A DNA stretch of 64,000 nt from Cyclobacterium xiamenense (GCF_009467825.1 NZ_WIOK01000011.1:119573-183572), one strand, 5' to 3'; shown: positions 45,109 through 55,623, counted from the stretch's first letter. A program made the numbers and translations. Notes: generated from the sequence alone by a model not told the origin.

Positions 45109-48100
45109 CTAGTCGCAATCTGTACAACAAATATCCGGTACTTTGGTTAATCGTGAGCTTCGCAAGATACGGTGATGCCCCAGTTCCTCGTTTACCGGGC
45201 TGTTCGTTTGTACGGGAGCAGCTGAACCGGAGGCATTCGCTGCGTAGCGCTGTTGGTAGCTTTGGGTAAAGGACTCCTGCTGACTCGAGTTCATGAAATT
45301 CGCTGTTGATTGGGCCACCAGTGCATCCTCCAATCCGGAAACATGGTCAAAAACGTTGGTAATCCGGGGCAATACTTCCACGACTACCACGCTCAAGGAG
45401 GCCGTCACTGGCAACCCGTACAATCGGAGCAATTGGTGTACTTCGGCATTCGTCCAAATGGTGGTGCCGTATTTGGTGGCATGTTTATTCCTGGAAGTCA
45501 GCGCTTTTAGTTTTAAGAACTTGCCTGCATTTCCCGTCACTCCCTGCCCTTTGACGGTTTTCCAGGCGATCTGTTGTAGCAATTGCATTTCTTGCTTGCT
45601 GTAGTTTTCCAGGAGACTTTCTGGCAGCTCGTTCGTTACTTGTACCCGCCAATCCAACGGACGGTCATCCAATAAAATGTTTCGGTAATCCCGATTATCT
45701 ACCCGCTTCACCTGCGCATACAATAGCGCCCAAAGCTCGGTGCGGGGCGGGTCTGCGGTTACATTTTTACCTTTGTGAACAGCCACCGCATAGGGTGCCG
45801 TTACCCAGATTTTGTCTTTGTCCCGGTTTGGCATGCAGGATAAAATGGGGGCCGGATGCTGAATCCCCTGCATTTTCAAACGCCGACCAAACCGACCCTG
45901 TGCGGTGGTCCAAACCTTTTCCGGTGGATCTGCATCCGTGGGTCCCGTCCGCTCAAAGTGCCCGACTCGAAACTCATAGGTAAAAAAGCCAAACATCTCA
46001 TCGCTATTGGCGTGCATACCGGGAGGCAGCGGCAGGATGTAATGAACATCGCTGTCTTTGCTTTTCAGCATGGGCTGCATGGCATTCAAGCCGGCAAGGT
46101 CTTTGGAGGAATCCGGCGAGACGATGCGGATCGGTTCCGGGTCCAGGGGCAAACGGGGCTCCTCGGGAGCTTGTAATAAGGAAGGATGATTGTTGCTAAG
46201 CAACTGGTCCGGAGCTTGCGCCAATACCCGCGCAAAATAGCAATCCTGGGGATCTTCGACGGGTTTGTCAAATTCAATCCACAAAAAGCGCTTTCGGGAT
46301 TCGCTATTTTCGTATTTCTCATCCCGTACGTAGGGGGAAAGCGCATAGCCGGCCGAAACAATTTTGGGTACCTGTGCGGGCGGGCTCGTAATCGGCAGGA
46401 TCATTTCCACCGGTTCCAGGGGATCGTTTACCGTGCCATGGTCTGGTTTGAACCGCGGCTCCAGTCGGTAGCTCAGGCTGATGGTATCCGGAAAAGTGCC
46501 GGGTTCATCGCGTTTGGGTTCCACCGCATCAAAAAATACCAGTCGTGTACTGGTACGCTGCGGGCCATCCAGGGACTCGAAGGAAGCCGTACGTATCAGT
46601 TTGAGCGTTCCGGCAAGTGCATCGACCTCCCCCTCTTCGGTATCGTGGGTAAATCTCTTGGACCGTCTCAGCTGGAATGCCTCGGTTTCCAGGGCATCCC
46701 ACATCCAATCCCGGTCCAGTTCGTAATTCATACAAACCAACCAATGGTTGAATAAATCGCCCTTTGACGCAAAGGTGATGGAAGAGCCGTCCGGTGCCAG
46801 GCTATGGCGGATACGGCTACTGCAACCAAAAACTACTCGCTTTCCTTTGGGGGCATGAAGGGTCAGGCCGTTGCTCTGCAGTTGCAAACGGTCTGCCAGG
46901 TGCTGAATATTACTGGTCCGTTCGTCGCGCGATTTGCCGAGCAACAGACTGTTCCAGGTTCCATCAAATACGGTACGCGCATCCGATCGCATGTAGATGC
47001 CCTGCAACGCGGGAATACCGGCCGTTTGTACCAGCAATCCGGTCTCGTCCTGAGAGGGCTGGTACAACAGTACGGTAAAAGAGGCGCCATACCGCACGTC
47101 CATTTCGGGGTTGGCCTCATCCAAAACACCGTAGTAGGCCTCCGTCTGTGCTTCGGTTTCTTTGTCCTCACAAACTGCCCGAATGGTCAGCCGGGCCGTT
47201 CTGGAGGTGGGCAGTACCAATTCGGTGAGGTCGTCGATATCTGCCGTCAGTCCCAGGTCCTGTACCAGGTTTTGGGTAGCTCCGGTGCCGAGTACCTTAT
47301 CGGTTCCCTGTATATCCCGGTATACAATGGGAATGGGTAGGCTGGCCTCGTACTGCGTTTCGTCGTTCCCAATGGCAGGAAAATAGCGGTAGGTGGTGTA
47401 CAGGTGCACGTAATCGTCTTTGTCCGAGACACTGTCTAATTTATCAAGTTTAAGGCTGGCGATCTCCACGACAATTTCCACCCGGTCCACGTCCGGATCG
47501 GCAATACCCAGCCCCACCCGGTGCTCGGCATCGGCCGCCGCGGTACTCAGTCCCAGATTGGACTGCGCGGATAATCGCCCAATCGGGTCTTCATATTTGC
47601 CGGTATAGACCACGGCGGGATAGCTTAGTTTGGGACGTCGGATGGTCAGTATTTCCAGGTCGTTGGGCCCGTCTATCCCCGTGACCGGATGCACCTCTCC
47701 TGGGGCCGCCTGTGGGTTGGACTCAATTTCTAAAATTCGGGGTTGGATTGGGGCTATGTACCTTTTGAATCGGCAAAATCCGATATCCGAGGGGGTTTCG
47801 TTGATGGGTTGCCGCTCTATGGCCGGGCTACCCCCGCTGATATCCTGTAAGCGCACCCGGAATTCGTAAGCTTCGCCGTACCGCAACTGCGCCGTCAGGT
47901 TTCCCGCCTGGTAGATTTCATTGAGCCGGTTTTGCGCAGCTCCGGTTACTCCGGTTCCAGTGGTCACTGGATTACCGGCTTTGTCGGTTGCCGGCTGCCC
48001 GTCCGGATCGGCGTCCACATTGGGGTGGGTCGTCTGGTAAACCGCGGCGGCGTCGGCATCGGGTAGCACCATGCTGTGTCCGGTCCAGTTTGCAAAATAC

Positions 48101-49419
48101 ATGGGCAGCCAATAGGGCTGCGGCTGCCCCAGCACCTGCTCGGTTCCATCAAGCTGCATGGGGTAAACCTGGTAGGGCAATTCTCCGGAAAAATCACCCA
48201 GCACAATGGCATCATTGGGGGTATCCGGATCCCGGCTGAGGGCAAAGGCATTTCGGTTGCTCACCTGATTCAGCGATTCCCAAGAACCCGGCGTCCCTCC
48301 TTCCCCGGCTTGTTGGCGAACGTCGATGACGAACCCATGTACCCCGATGGGCGCGTCCAGCCGTTTAACCGGACCGCTTACGCTAGGGTCTTCGGAAAGT
48401 TGCCGAAGGTACCAGTTGAGCAACTGCAAATCGTCCCAGCCGAGTTGAATGCCCGCATCGGTAAGGGGGTATGAACCATCCGGTTCTTCGATCAGGGGAT
48501 CGCGGTGTGGCGCCTGGTGGCAATGCACGGTTTTGGCAAAGCCGTCGTCGTAAATGGCCGTTTCTATAAACAAATTGTCGTAGTTGCCATCGTGAATGGA
48601 AAGCACCGGGTACAGCTGCGGTGCAAAAACCTGGCGTGGCTCACCGGGCCGCAAGATAGGAATGCGGGCCGCATACCGTTTGATAAAACCGTCCTCTGCG
48701 GCAAACGGAGGGCTAAAGCTGCTTCCTTCGGCCAGGTCCAGGTACAGGAAGCCCCCGTCCGGAAACGTATCGGCGGCAATAGGCAGGCTGAAGGAATAGA
48801 TAAAGCCGGCCGCCCTCGCAAGCAGAGGCTGACGCAGGATATGCGCGAATACCTTTCCCCAGCTGACGGATGGACCGCTTTGCTGAAATCCCTGATGGAA
48901 TTTGGCACCCTTCACGGCACAGTGGTAGGTATCGTCGGTAAAGGCATTTTTGTTGTTGATGGCCTTTAATCCGGTTGCTTTTAGAAACGTCTTGGGTAGG
49001 TGCTTGTAGACAGATACGTTCCGGGGCCGGGGAGCCTGAAATTGCCGGGACTGGGGTATGGCTGCCAGGCTGGCATTGGTATTAACCATGTTTTGGTCCG
49101 CTATCTGAAGGTGATTGGCCATGGCTTCGAAAATCTCCCTGGGGTTTGCCGGAGATTGGGTGCTTACCGGAATGGCATCGGTAAGGGCTTGGGGCTGCGG
49201 CAATGGGTTGGCCCCAAATCCTTGTATCACCTGAGCTCCAAAGGAGAAATTCGCATCCGCAAACGCGACCGTGGCATCGGGAATTGCCGGCTGCTGCCCG
49301 GTGATGATCGGGCTGAGCGGGTTATGGTCCCGGGGGAGCACCACGATGTTTACCTGCAATTCGTTTCCGTCAAAATACTGCGGAAAGGTCATGATGGAGA
49401 GTCGTTGATTCGGATTCAT
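45109..49419 (-). CDS. Giant protein of unknown function (1436 aa), second of a pair
   Basis: No signal peptide or transmembrane segment is visible. The protein is Pro-, Asp- and aromatic-rich, with beta-rich segments throughout and FnIII-like strands around 520-545 (Ala-Tyr-Glu-Phe-Arg-Val-Arg-Leu) and 1160-1215 (Phe-Thr-Tyr-Glu-Phe-Arg-Val-Gly-His-Phe). Recurrent Pro-Arg-Ile-Leu-Glu and Pro-Lys-Ile-Val segments look like linkers between domains. The C-terminus ends Cys-Cys-Thr-Asp-Cys-Asp, an isolated cysteine cluster. I recognise no family. It starts 12 bp after the stop of the 1799-residue gene, so they are cotranscribed and probably work together. Codon use resembles neighbours, so recent transfer is not obvious. 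Confidence 0.75.
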   Translation of the reverse strand: MNPNQRLSIMTFPQYFDGNELQVNIVVLPRDHNPLSPIITGQQPAIPDATVAFADANFSFGAQVIQGFGANPLPQPQALTDAIPVSTQSPANPREIFEAMANHLQIADQNMVNTNASLAAIPQSRQFQAPRPRNVSVYKHLPKTFLKATGLKAINNKNAFTDDTYHCAVKGAKFHQGFQQSGPSVSWGKVFAHILRQPLLARAAGFIYSFSLPIAADTFPDGGFLYLDLAEGSSFSPPFAAEDGFIKRYAARIPILRPGEPRQVFAPQLYPVLSIHDGNYDNLFIETAIYDDGFAKTVHCHQAPHRDPLIEEPDGSYPLTDAGIQLGWDDLQLLNWYLRQLSEDPSVSGPVKRLDAPIGVHGFVIDVRQQAGEGGTPGSWESLNQVSNRNAFALSRDPDTPNDAIVLGDFSGELPYQVYPMQLDGTEQVLGQPQPYWLPMYFANWTGHSMVLPDADAAAVYQTTHPNVDADPDGQPATDKAGNPVTTGTGVTGAAQNRLNEIYQAGNLTAQLRYGEAYEFRVRLQDISGGSPAIERQPINETPSDIGFCRFKRYIAPIQPRILEIESNPQAAPGEVHPVTGIDGPNDLEILTIRRPKLSYPAVVYTGKYEDPIGRLSAQSNLGLSTAAADAEHRVGLGIADPDVDRVEIVVEIASLKLDKLDSVSDKDDYVHLYTTYRYFPAIGNDETQYEASLPIPIVYRDIQGTDKVLGTGATQNLVQDLGLTADIDDLTELVLPTSRTARLTIRAVCEDKETEAQTEAYYGVLDEANPEMDVRYGASFTVLLYQPSQDETGLLVQTAGIPALQGIYMRSDARTVFDGTWNSLLLGKSRDERTSNIQHLADRLQLQSNGLTLHAPKGKRVVFGCSSRIRHSLAPDGSSITFASKGDLFNHWLVCMNYELDRDWMWDALETEAFQLRRSKRFTHDTEEGEVDALAGTLKLIRTASFESLDGPQRTSTRLVFFDAVEPKRDEPGTFPDTISLSYRLEPRFKPDHGTVNDPLEPVEMILPITSPPAQVPKIVSAGYALSPYVRDEKYENSESRKRFLWIEFDKPVEDPQDCYFARVLAQAPDQLLSNNHPSLLQAPEEPRLPLDPEPIRIVSPDSSKDLAGLNAMQPMLKSKDSDVHYILPLPPGMHANSDEMFGFFTYEFRVGHFERTGPTDADPPEKVWTTAQGRFGRRLKMQGIQHPAPILSCMPNRDKDKIWVTAPYAVAVHKGKNVTADPPRTELWALLYAQVKRVDNRDYRNILLDDRPLDWRVQVTNELPESLLENYSKQEMQLLQQIAWKTVKGQGVTGNAGKFLKLKALTSRNKHATKYGTTIWTNAEVHQLLRLYGLPVTASLSVVVVEVLPRITNVFDHVSGLEDALVAQSTANFMNSSQQESFTQSYQQRYAANASGSAAPVQTNSPVNEELGHHRILRSSRLTKVPDICCTDCD

Positions 49420-49431
49420 GGTAAAAATGAA

Positions 49432-52400
49432 TTAGGCAATCCGGCGTTGCTCCTGCCAGGATTCGGTGAAATTGATATTGATGATAAAGGCGATGCTTAT
49501 ATCCAGGCCAAAGGTGACCTGGCATTGCATATCGGTACGGGAATCACCCCCGGGCAGTGCCTTTTTGGCATACGTACCTTTGGCTTCAATGCGAATGGTA
49601 ATGGACACGATACCGCCCAGTATTTCCGCATGCCCCTCGAAAAGCAGAAAAGCGGAGACTTCCACAATTCCCTCGGCAATAAAGATTTCCGCTCCGACGA
49701 CGAACAGGACGCTGACATTTCCGGCAACCGGTAGCCCTACCACGATTTGTGCGCCGAATCCAAATTTCATCCGAAGGGAAGGCCCCAGTTGGGTATCCGC
49801 AGCGATGTCCACCTCAGCCTGTCCGATGGCGTAGATGGTCGCTGCAGAAACGGACACACACATCACGGAAAGCCGCCCATAGAATCCCAACACCCCACCG
49901 GCCGAGGGCAGCAATTCGTTGGCATTGGTGGTGACTTTCAGGGCGGCATTGAAATAAGCTCCGATTTTTAGGCCGGCCTCTAGTTTAAAGGGGGTATTCG
50001 GATCGTTGTAAACCGCATCGGGTACCGGGAAGCGAATGACTGGAATTTCCTTGGAGGCCTCAAATTTGTATTCCCAGCTGCCTGCTTTGTTGCTCATGGC
50101 CAACTGCAGCCCATTTTGCACCGCTTCTCCGTAATTGCCTTCCTGCAGGCTTTGCAGGATCTCCAGTAGGTCTACCAGAGGATCCAACTCCGGAGCAAAC
50201 TCCAAATCGGGTTTGGGATAGGTGGCTTCCTTTCCCTTTTCGGAATCCCAATTTCCGCGGATGGTCATGAGCCGCTTGATGCCTGCCAGGTCGATCACCA
50301 GCCCGATATTGTTCATTTTGCTTTTCCAGCTTTCGGTGACCGAGTTGATGTCAAAATCCAGCGAACCGGGTTCTTCTATGGTGCCATTTTTATCCTTCTT
50401 TGCATACTCGATGTAAATCCGGAAATTGCCCTCACCCACATCGATCAATTCAAACTCCGTGGGTAGGTCAAACAATTCCTCCGGATTGTGCAGGAGCTGA
50501 AGTCCCTGCTCCTTGACATTATTGAGCGTATCCTGCACGTCCATCAGTTCGAAAACATCCTGGCCCAAATCCTGAAGCGCATTCAAATCAAAGGGGATGG
50601 AACCGTTTTTCTTCATGAGAATGGCCTCTCCCAGTGTTTGCAGCGAGAAATCATCCCCGGCCCCGATATTGGGGAAGATGCCTTTGGTATTGACTATGCG
50701 AAAGGCATCCACGAATAACGGCGGTGTTTTGCTAAGCAGCTTTTTCAGCCCATTTTGAAAAGAGGGGGTCAACAGCAGTGCCTTCTGCGTATCCGTACTT
50801 TGTAGAAATCCGTAATTCACGGTACCGTTTATCGGTTGCCGGAATAATTCCAGCGGTTCGGCTATTCGGGTAAGTACGGCATTGACCGGCGTATCGATTT
50901 TTACCGATTCCCCGTCTTTGATGATTTTTCCGGGCCGGATTACCGGAATCCCAAAATTGGGAGGAACCGGGCTCACCTCGCCGTTGGCACGTTCGTGTCG
51001 GACCATCGACCAGCTGCCGTCTTTTGGGAGCAATACATTGCCCCTGCCTGCCAGGCAAAAAACCGGGTCGGAGCCGTTTTGTGCAAACGAATTGTTGAAA
51101 TCAAAGTGGCTGAAACGCATTTTCTGCGCACTACCGACCAATTCAACTTCGCAATCAATCGCTCCACCAATTGTTCCTTGCCGTTGGACCAGTTGCCTCA
51201 AGGCGGCATTATTAAGCGGAAAACCTTTGGGACCCAGCTGCACGAAGCCCAGGATGCGGCTGGAGGGCACCAGTTCCTTCTCCCCCTCCGCAGTAGTTTT
51301 GGTTTGCATGCCAGCCGTAGCGCCTTCGATCTCTACGTCGGCGTCAAAATACACCGGCTGCAACTTGACATCAAAATTTTGGGGGGTGTTTACCTCCATA
51401 CCCAGCTGGTCTACCGATTCTGCGAATAGCACGTTTTCTTCAAAGGGAGCGACTTCCGCCGTTTCAACGATATTGGAGACGTTGTATAGCCCCTTAACAA
51501 GGCCAGGGTGAATGGCAAACTCCGCCATTTTTTCAACGGCAATCAGCTGGGGTTCGGGGTTTTCTGGCGGGCCTCCCGGAAAAGCTGGATTTGTTTCGTA
51601 CACATAATACCTGAAATCAAACTTTCCGTCGCTTTCTGCACGCCAGCCACTGTCAAACCGGTAAACGTAACCCGAACTAACCCGGAACAGGGTGATTGTT
51701 CGCACCACCTTGATGGCCCAGGGGTAAAGAATGCTTTTGACCTGAATGATCTCGTGGGAGCAGCGCCCCAGCATCACATCAAATTTTGCCTGACTGGTTT
51801 CCGCAACCGCCGCTTTGGTATTCAGCCAATTGCTAAACATGCTGGCACCGTACCCGCTTAGGTCCATGCGCGTGACCGGCACCCCGCGTTGCTTGAATAG
51901 CTCAAAGGGATAATTGCTGTCGTAGAAAAATTCCCGGTTAAAGATATCGGTCACACTACCTCCCAGGGTACTGTTGCCGGTGGCATTTCCCAAAAAGTCC
52001 AGCACGTTGTTCAGCTGTACCGTGGTGCCCATAAACATGTCACTATCGCCCTCTCGTAGGGGTGTTCCGGCATCAATGCGAAGCTGCAGGCCGGATTGCA
52101 TGGCATTATCAAAATTAATTTTGGTTTCCCGCAGGTTGCCACCTTCCCGATCCACGTTATTAAACCGGTAGTTTTCGGTAAGCAAGGCGGCAGCCTTCAT
52201 GCCAAAAGGCAGGGTAAAAAAGGAAAAAGCTTGAAACGCAGTGTCCGTTAAACGCTTTTCTAACAGAAAATCGGTCAGCGGGAGTGGCGCGAGTACGACT
52301 TTTTCCTTGCTGTTATTAGCGATACGGGTAGGGCCTCCGTCGTTGGGATAGTAGTTAAAGCCGCCGGCCGGATCGCCGGGAATGGGCCCATCTGGCGGAG

Positions 52401-54831
52401 GGGCCGGAGGAGAAAGGTTGATCACGGGCTCCCAGGATATCTGGGGCACGGTAAAGGCCCGCACATTTTCTCCGTTGCTCACCACATCCAATCCTTGTAC
52501 CTGCAGCGAAAAAAAGCTGTAGGAAATCTCACCCGTAATGGGATCCCTTTCGGTGTCTATACGGAACTGCCGGCGGTCAAATAAATCAAAGCTGATGCCG
52601 AAAAGATCTGCATTGGTGCTGACATCCAGCAGGGCGAATACATCTCTTCGGTACCGGTTGGTCTCTTTTTCCCATCGGTTCCCGTAGTCCGGTAAGGGTT
52701 TCCTGACGGGACTTGCGGCCGGGGTGGCAGCGGATGCGAACTTGGCCATGGCCTGTGGCTCCACCTGATCCAGGGAATTGGAGAAGCTCATGGCGGAAAG
52801 CCGGTTTGCAGGATTCTCCAAATCTGCCTGCATGGCAAAGGAATTAGTGGCATTGAGGACCGTTCCCGAAAAATTCCCCGGGCTGCTTGTGTCCGGTGCA
52901 GGTGTTGCGGAATCGGATGTACTCTCCAGGGAAATCCCTCCGAAAAGTTGTGCTAACGGAGAAAAGTGAAACGTCACCTCTACCTCATCGCCTTCCGTTG
53001 CTGCGGACCAGCTTGTTTTCCCCAGGAGCCAGCCTTGCATGGAGGCCCCTGCCGCGCCGGGAAGGCCGGCACTATCCGGACGAAATTGATTTCGAATCAG
53101 GCCCAGATTGGCAGCATAGGGATCGGGTAAGGTGGGAATATAGGCCAACAGGCCGAAGGAAAGAAACAGGGATCCCTCGTAGACCTTGGAAAAGTCTTCG
53201 GTGACCTTACCAAATAACAGGCAGCCATTGGGTTGGGTGACCTTAAACAGCGCGTTGCTCATGGCCAGGGCCATTTGTTCCGGCCGGTAGGGGTCCTGAT
53301 TGGTGATTTCCCCTGTGTCGGCAATCAGGTTATCGTCGTATAGGTAAGCGAGCCGGTCAGCGGAAGTAGCCGACAGGATCAGCAGGGAATGTTTGGATTG
53401 AACCGATGGAGGACTGCCGTCTACTTTTACCGGGCGGTCCACCTGAAAATCTGCATCGCAAAACCGCATGAGGATTTCGCTCCCATTGGCATTGCTTAAA
53501 TAGAGCAAAGGCCCAGCTTGAGGAAAGGTCAATTGCACATGGGAGGGTACAACCTGCTCCGCTTCTCTCCAAAGCTCCAACACTTGGCTTGCATGGGGAT
53601 TGGCTACATTAAAATCAGCCAACAGCAATTGCCCGGGTGAAGCCAAAAAATGAGTTTGGGACAGCTGGAAGCCATTTCCCGCCAACCCCTTCCAGGAATT
53701 TACCAACCCGGGACCTGTGCGCAGGTAAAGTTGTCCCGTTCCTTCCGGGAGGGTCGGCTGATTTAGGTTCAATTGGGTCAGCGGCAATAGCCAACCGCTT
53801 AGTTCCAGAGGCGCTTTGTTTCGCAAGAAGTTAAAATCCGACTCGGGCTGCTGCACGACTATTTCACTGACTGAGGACTGAAAGGGAATAAGAATCCGTT
53901 GAAGTTGCGGATGGTAGCTTAGCGGTTCATTCTTTGACCAGGTAAGGGAAATTTTTTGTCCCATCAATTGCCAGCCGGCTTTTCCGATTCGCATGATGGA
54001 AGCAGTACTACCTGAGATGCGGAAACTAAACGTAGACGGAAAGTTCAAGGACATGCTCGCCGCTGCTTTTCCGTAGGTAGTAGCGGTTTTGTCAGAAGCC
54101 GACGACTCCTGCTGCGCCAAGGTTAGGGCAACCTCAATTGTGGCGGTGGCCGGTAGGGTTAGCTTTTTGTTCGTATTTTTAGCAGCATGGCTGAGCTTTA
54201 ATGTACCGGACTGAATCGTCAGGCCAGTATAGGACCCTTCGGGGGCATTTGGGGAAAACAAACGAGCATTGATCCAGATACCGCCTTTTGCCAGGTTGTA
54301 TTGGATTTGTCTGCTGCTTAGTACGGCTCTGGTTCGAATCCCTCCTACCTTTTTTGCTGGCTGGAAAAGCAGGATTGGGGAGGCAATTCCCTGCTTGTAC
54401 AGGGCAGTGAAGGTGCCTATGGGCAAAAAATCAAACCAGAACTGCCTTCCGTCGATTCCCTGCAGGGGGCCAACCGTTTGGTCCACCTTCGAACCTGCCG
54501 ACCAGGAGGCCACCGACTGCGGAAGCAGCGGGTCTCGCAAGGGCAGATCCCGGCGAAAAACAGTAAACTGGGTCTCCGGTTCCTTCTTTTTCCGTGCTTT
54601 TTCGATGGTTTGGATCGACTTTTTTTGGGTATCGCTAAGCGACTCTGCCTGAAACAAGTCCGACTTTTCAATGGAAAAGGGATTGGGACGCAGTGCCAAG
54701 GGGTCCCCTTCCAGGTGGGTCCGGGTAAGTAATTTATTCAACTGCAGGGATGCTTTTTTATCTTCGGCTGTGCTTAGGCGCAGGGGCCCAATCAACCCGG
54801 ATAGCAGGGCATTGATGGCTGGTTTCTTCAT
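49432..54831 (-). CDS. Giant protein of unknown function (1799 aa), first of a pair
   Basis: The protein starts Met-Lys-Lys-Pro-Ala-Ile-Asn-Ala-Leu without a typical signal peptide. It is beta-rich with long low-complexity linkers (Pro-Ala-Pro-Asp-Thr-Ser-Ser-Pro; Ser-Pro-Pro-Ala-Pro-Pro-Pro-Asp-Gly). A helical part lies near 1395-1475 (Leu-Asn-Ala-Leu-Gln-Asp-Leu-Gly-Gln). The last 200 residues are a run of hydrophobic, Gly-rich, alternating strands (Ala-Gln-Ile-Val-Val-Gly-Leu-Pro; Ile-Leu-Gly-Gly-Ile-Val-Ser-Ile-Thr-Ile), suited to a barrel, groove or shell. I recognise no family. It follows the PAS-LuxR gene by 123 bp on the same strand and leads the two-gene operon. A structural or surface role is possible, but this is inference. 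Confidence 0.75.
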   Translation of the reverse strand: MKKPAINALLSGLIGPLRLSTAEDKKASLQLNKLLTRTHLEGDPLALRPNPFSIEKSDLFQAESLSDTQKKSIQTIEKARKKKEPETQFTVFRRDLPLRDPLLPQSVASWSAGSKVDQTVGPLQGIDGRQFWFDFLPIGTFTALYKQGIASPILLFQPAKKVGGIRTRAVLSSRQIQYNLAKGGIWINARLFSPNAPEGSYTGLTIQSGTLKLSHAAKNTNKKLTLPATATIEVALTLAQQESSASDKTATTYGKAAASMSLNFPSTFSFRISGSTASIMRIGKAGWQLMGQKISLTWSKNEPLSYHPQLQRILIPFQSSVSEIVVQQPESDFNFLRNKAPLELSGWLLPLTQLNLNQPTLPEGTGQLYLRTGPGLVNSWKGLAGNGFQLSQTHFLASPGQLLLADFNVANPHASQVLELWREAEQVVPSHVQLTFPQAGPLLYLSNANGSEILMRFCDADFQVDRPVKVDGSPPSVQSKHSLLILSATSADRLAYLYDDNLIADTGEITNQDPYRPEQMALAMSNALFKVTQPNGCLLFGKVTEDFSKVYEGSLFLSFGLLAYIPTLPDPYAANLGLIRNQFRPDSAGLPGAAGASMQGWLLGKTSWSAATEGDEVEVTFHFSPLAQLFGGISLESTSDSATPAPDTSSPGNFSGTVLNATNSFAMQADLENPANRLSAMSFSNSLDQVEPQAMAKFASAATPAASPVRKPLPDYGNRWEKETNRYRRDVFALLDVSTNADLFGISFDLFDRRQFRIDTERDPITGEISYSFFSLQVQGLDVVSNGENVRAFTVPQISWEPVINLSPPAPPPDGPIPGDPAGGFNYYPNDGGPTRIANNSKEKVVLAPLPLTDFLLEKRLTDTAFQAFSFFTLPFGMKAAALLTENYRFNNVDREGGNLRETKINFDNAMQSGLQLRIDAGTPLREGDSDMFMGTTVQLNNVLDFLGNATGNSTLGGSVTDIFNREFFYDSNYPFELFKQRGVPVTRMDLSGYGASMFSNWLNTKAAVAETSQAKFDVMLGRCSHEIIQVKSILYPWAIKVVRTITLFRVSSGYVYRFDSGWRAESDGKFDFRYYVYETNPAFPGGPPENPEPQLIAVEKMAEFAIHPGLVKGLYNVSNIVETAEVAPFEENVLFAESVDQLGMEVNTPQNFDVKLQPVYFDADVEIEGATAGMQTKTTAEGEKELVPSSRILGFVQLGPKGFPLNNAALRQLVQRQGTIGGAIDCEVELVGSAQKMRFSHFDFNNSFAQNGSDPVFCLAGRGNVLLPKDGSWSMVRHERANGEVSPVPPNFGIPVIRPGKIIKDGESVKIDTPVNAVLTRIAEPLELFRQPINGTVNYGFLQSTDTQKALLLTPSFQNGLKKLLSKTPPLFVDAFRIVNTKGIFPNIGAGDDFSLQTLGEAILMKKNGSIPFDLNALQDLGQDVFELMDVQDTLNNVKEQGLQLLHNPEELFDLPTEFELIDVGEGNFRIYIEYAKKDKNGTIEEPGSLDFDINSVTESWKSKMNNIGLVIDLAGIKRLMTIRGNWDSEKGKEATYPKPDLEFAPELDPLVDLLEILQSLQEGNYGEAVQNGLQLAMSNKAGSWEYKFEASKEIPVIRFPVPDAVYNDPNTPFKLEAGLKIGAYFNAALKVTTNANELLPSAGGVLGFYGRLSVMCVSVSAATIYAIGQAEVDIAADTQLGPSLRMKFGFGAQIVVGLPVAGNVSVLFVVGAEIFIAEGIVEVSAFLLFEGHAEILGGIVSITIRIEAKGTYAKKALPGGDSRTDMQCQVTFGLDISIAFIININFTESWQEQRRIA

Positions 54832-54954
54832 GGTATGGGGTTTACTAACCGAAAAGTCAAAAACGGTAGGTTGCAGTTACCGAATTCTCGTACACGACGA
54901 AAAATAAAGCTAGTCGTATCACCGGAAAGGCGCAATCCCCAAAAAAGGGGATTT

Positions 54955-55623
54955 TTAAATGAAATCGGATTTAGAGGCTTCTTTGATGAGTTGGGCCGTA
55001 TTTTTTACCGCAAACTTTTCGAGTAGGTGCTTGCGGTGGGTAATGGCCGTATGAATACTGATGTACAATCGGTCAGCAATTTCTTTGGAAGAATACCCTT
55101 CTCCGATTAGGAGTAACACCTCCTTTTCCCTGTTCGAAATTTCCACGGTTCGTCGCTGCAGGGAAAAGCGAAATCCAGACAGGGTTTTTTCGATACGCTC
55201 TTTGTTGGATAGATCGTATACATAGCTGATTACCAGTATAGCATAAGGCTTTATTAAAAGTGATACCTGATGTTGTAGCAAACACCACCTACATTGGGAA
55301 TCCTGAATGTGGTAGGAAAAAATGTGGCCGACTGGCAATTGAGGAGAAAAACTAGCCGTCTGCATGATGTTCTCAAGGTTCGAACGAATGCCTGGTAATT
55401 CCTCCGGCTTGATCCGGTTAAACCAAAACTCCCAGCCACCTTCGGCCATTTCCTGCTTGCTGTAGCCCAAAATGGCAGCGAACGAATTGTTGTGGTACAA
55501 AAACTTTTTTTTCCCATTATCAAACACACTCACCATTAAATCCCGCTCTCCCTCACAACAACAGGAAAGTGCATGCATTTCCTCCAGGGACAAGGTTTCA
55601 TTGCTTGCGTTTTTCGATTGCAT
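54955..55623 (-). CDS. PAS-LuxR transcriptional regulator
   Basis: From the ATG at 55623 (Met-Gln-Ser-Lys-Asn) the product is 222 residues. A PAS-like domain covers about 28-140 (Val-Ser-Val-Phe-Asp-Asn, Phe-Leu-Tyr-His-Asn-Asn-Ser-Phe, Ile-Leu-Gly-Tyr). A LuxR-type HTH covers about 160-215 (Ile-Ser-Asn-Arg-Glu-Lys-Glu-Val-Leu-Leu-Leu-Ile, Ser-Ser-Lys-Glu-Ile-Ala-Asp-Arg-Leu-Tyr-Ile-Ser). Three consecutive Cys (21-23) precede the PAS core, which might be a metal or redox site. It lies just upstream of the giant genes on the same strand, so it is their likely regulator. An ORF start at 55740 adds 39 residues without match. Confidence 0.85.
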   Translation of the reverse strand: MQSKNASNETLSLEEMHALSCCCEGERDLMVSVFDNGKKKFLYHNNSFAAILGYSKQEMAEGGWEFWFNRIKPEELPGIRSNLENIMQTASFSPQLPVGHIFSYHIQDSQCRWCLLQHQVSLLIKPYAILVISYVYDLSNKERIEKTLSGFRFSLQRRTVEISNREKEVLLLIGEGYSSKEIADRLYISIHTAITHRKHLLEKFAVKNTAQLIKEASKSDFI

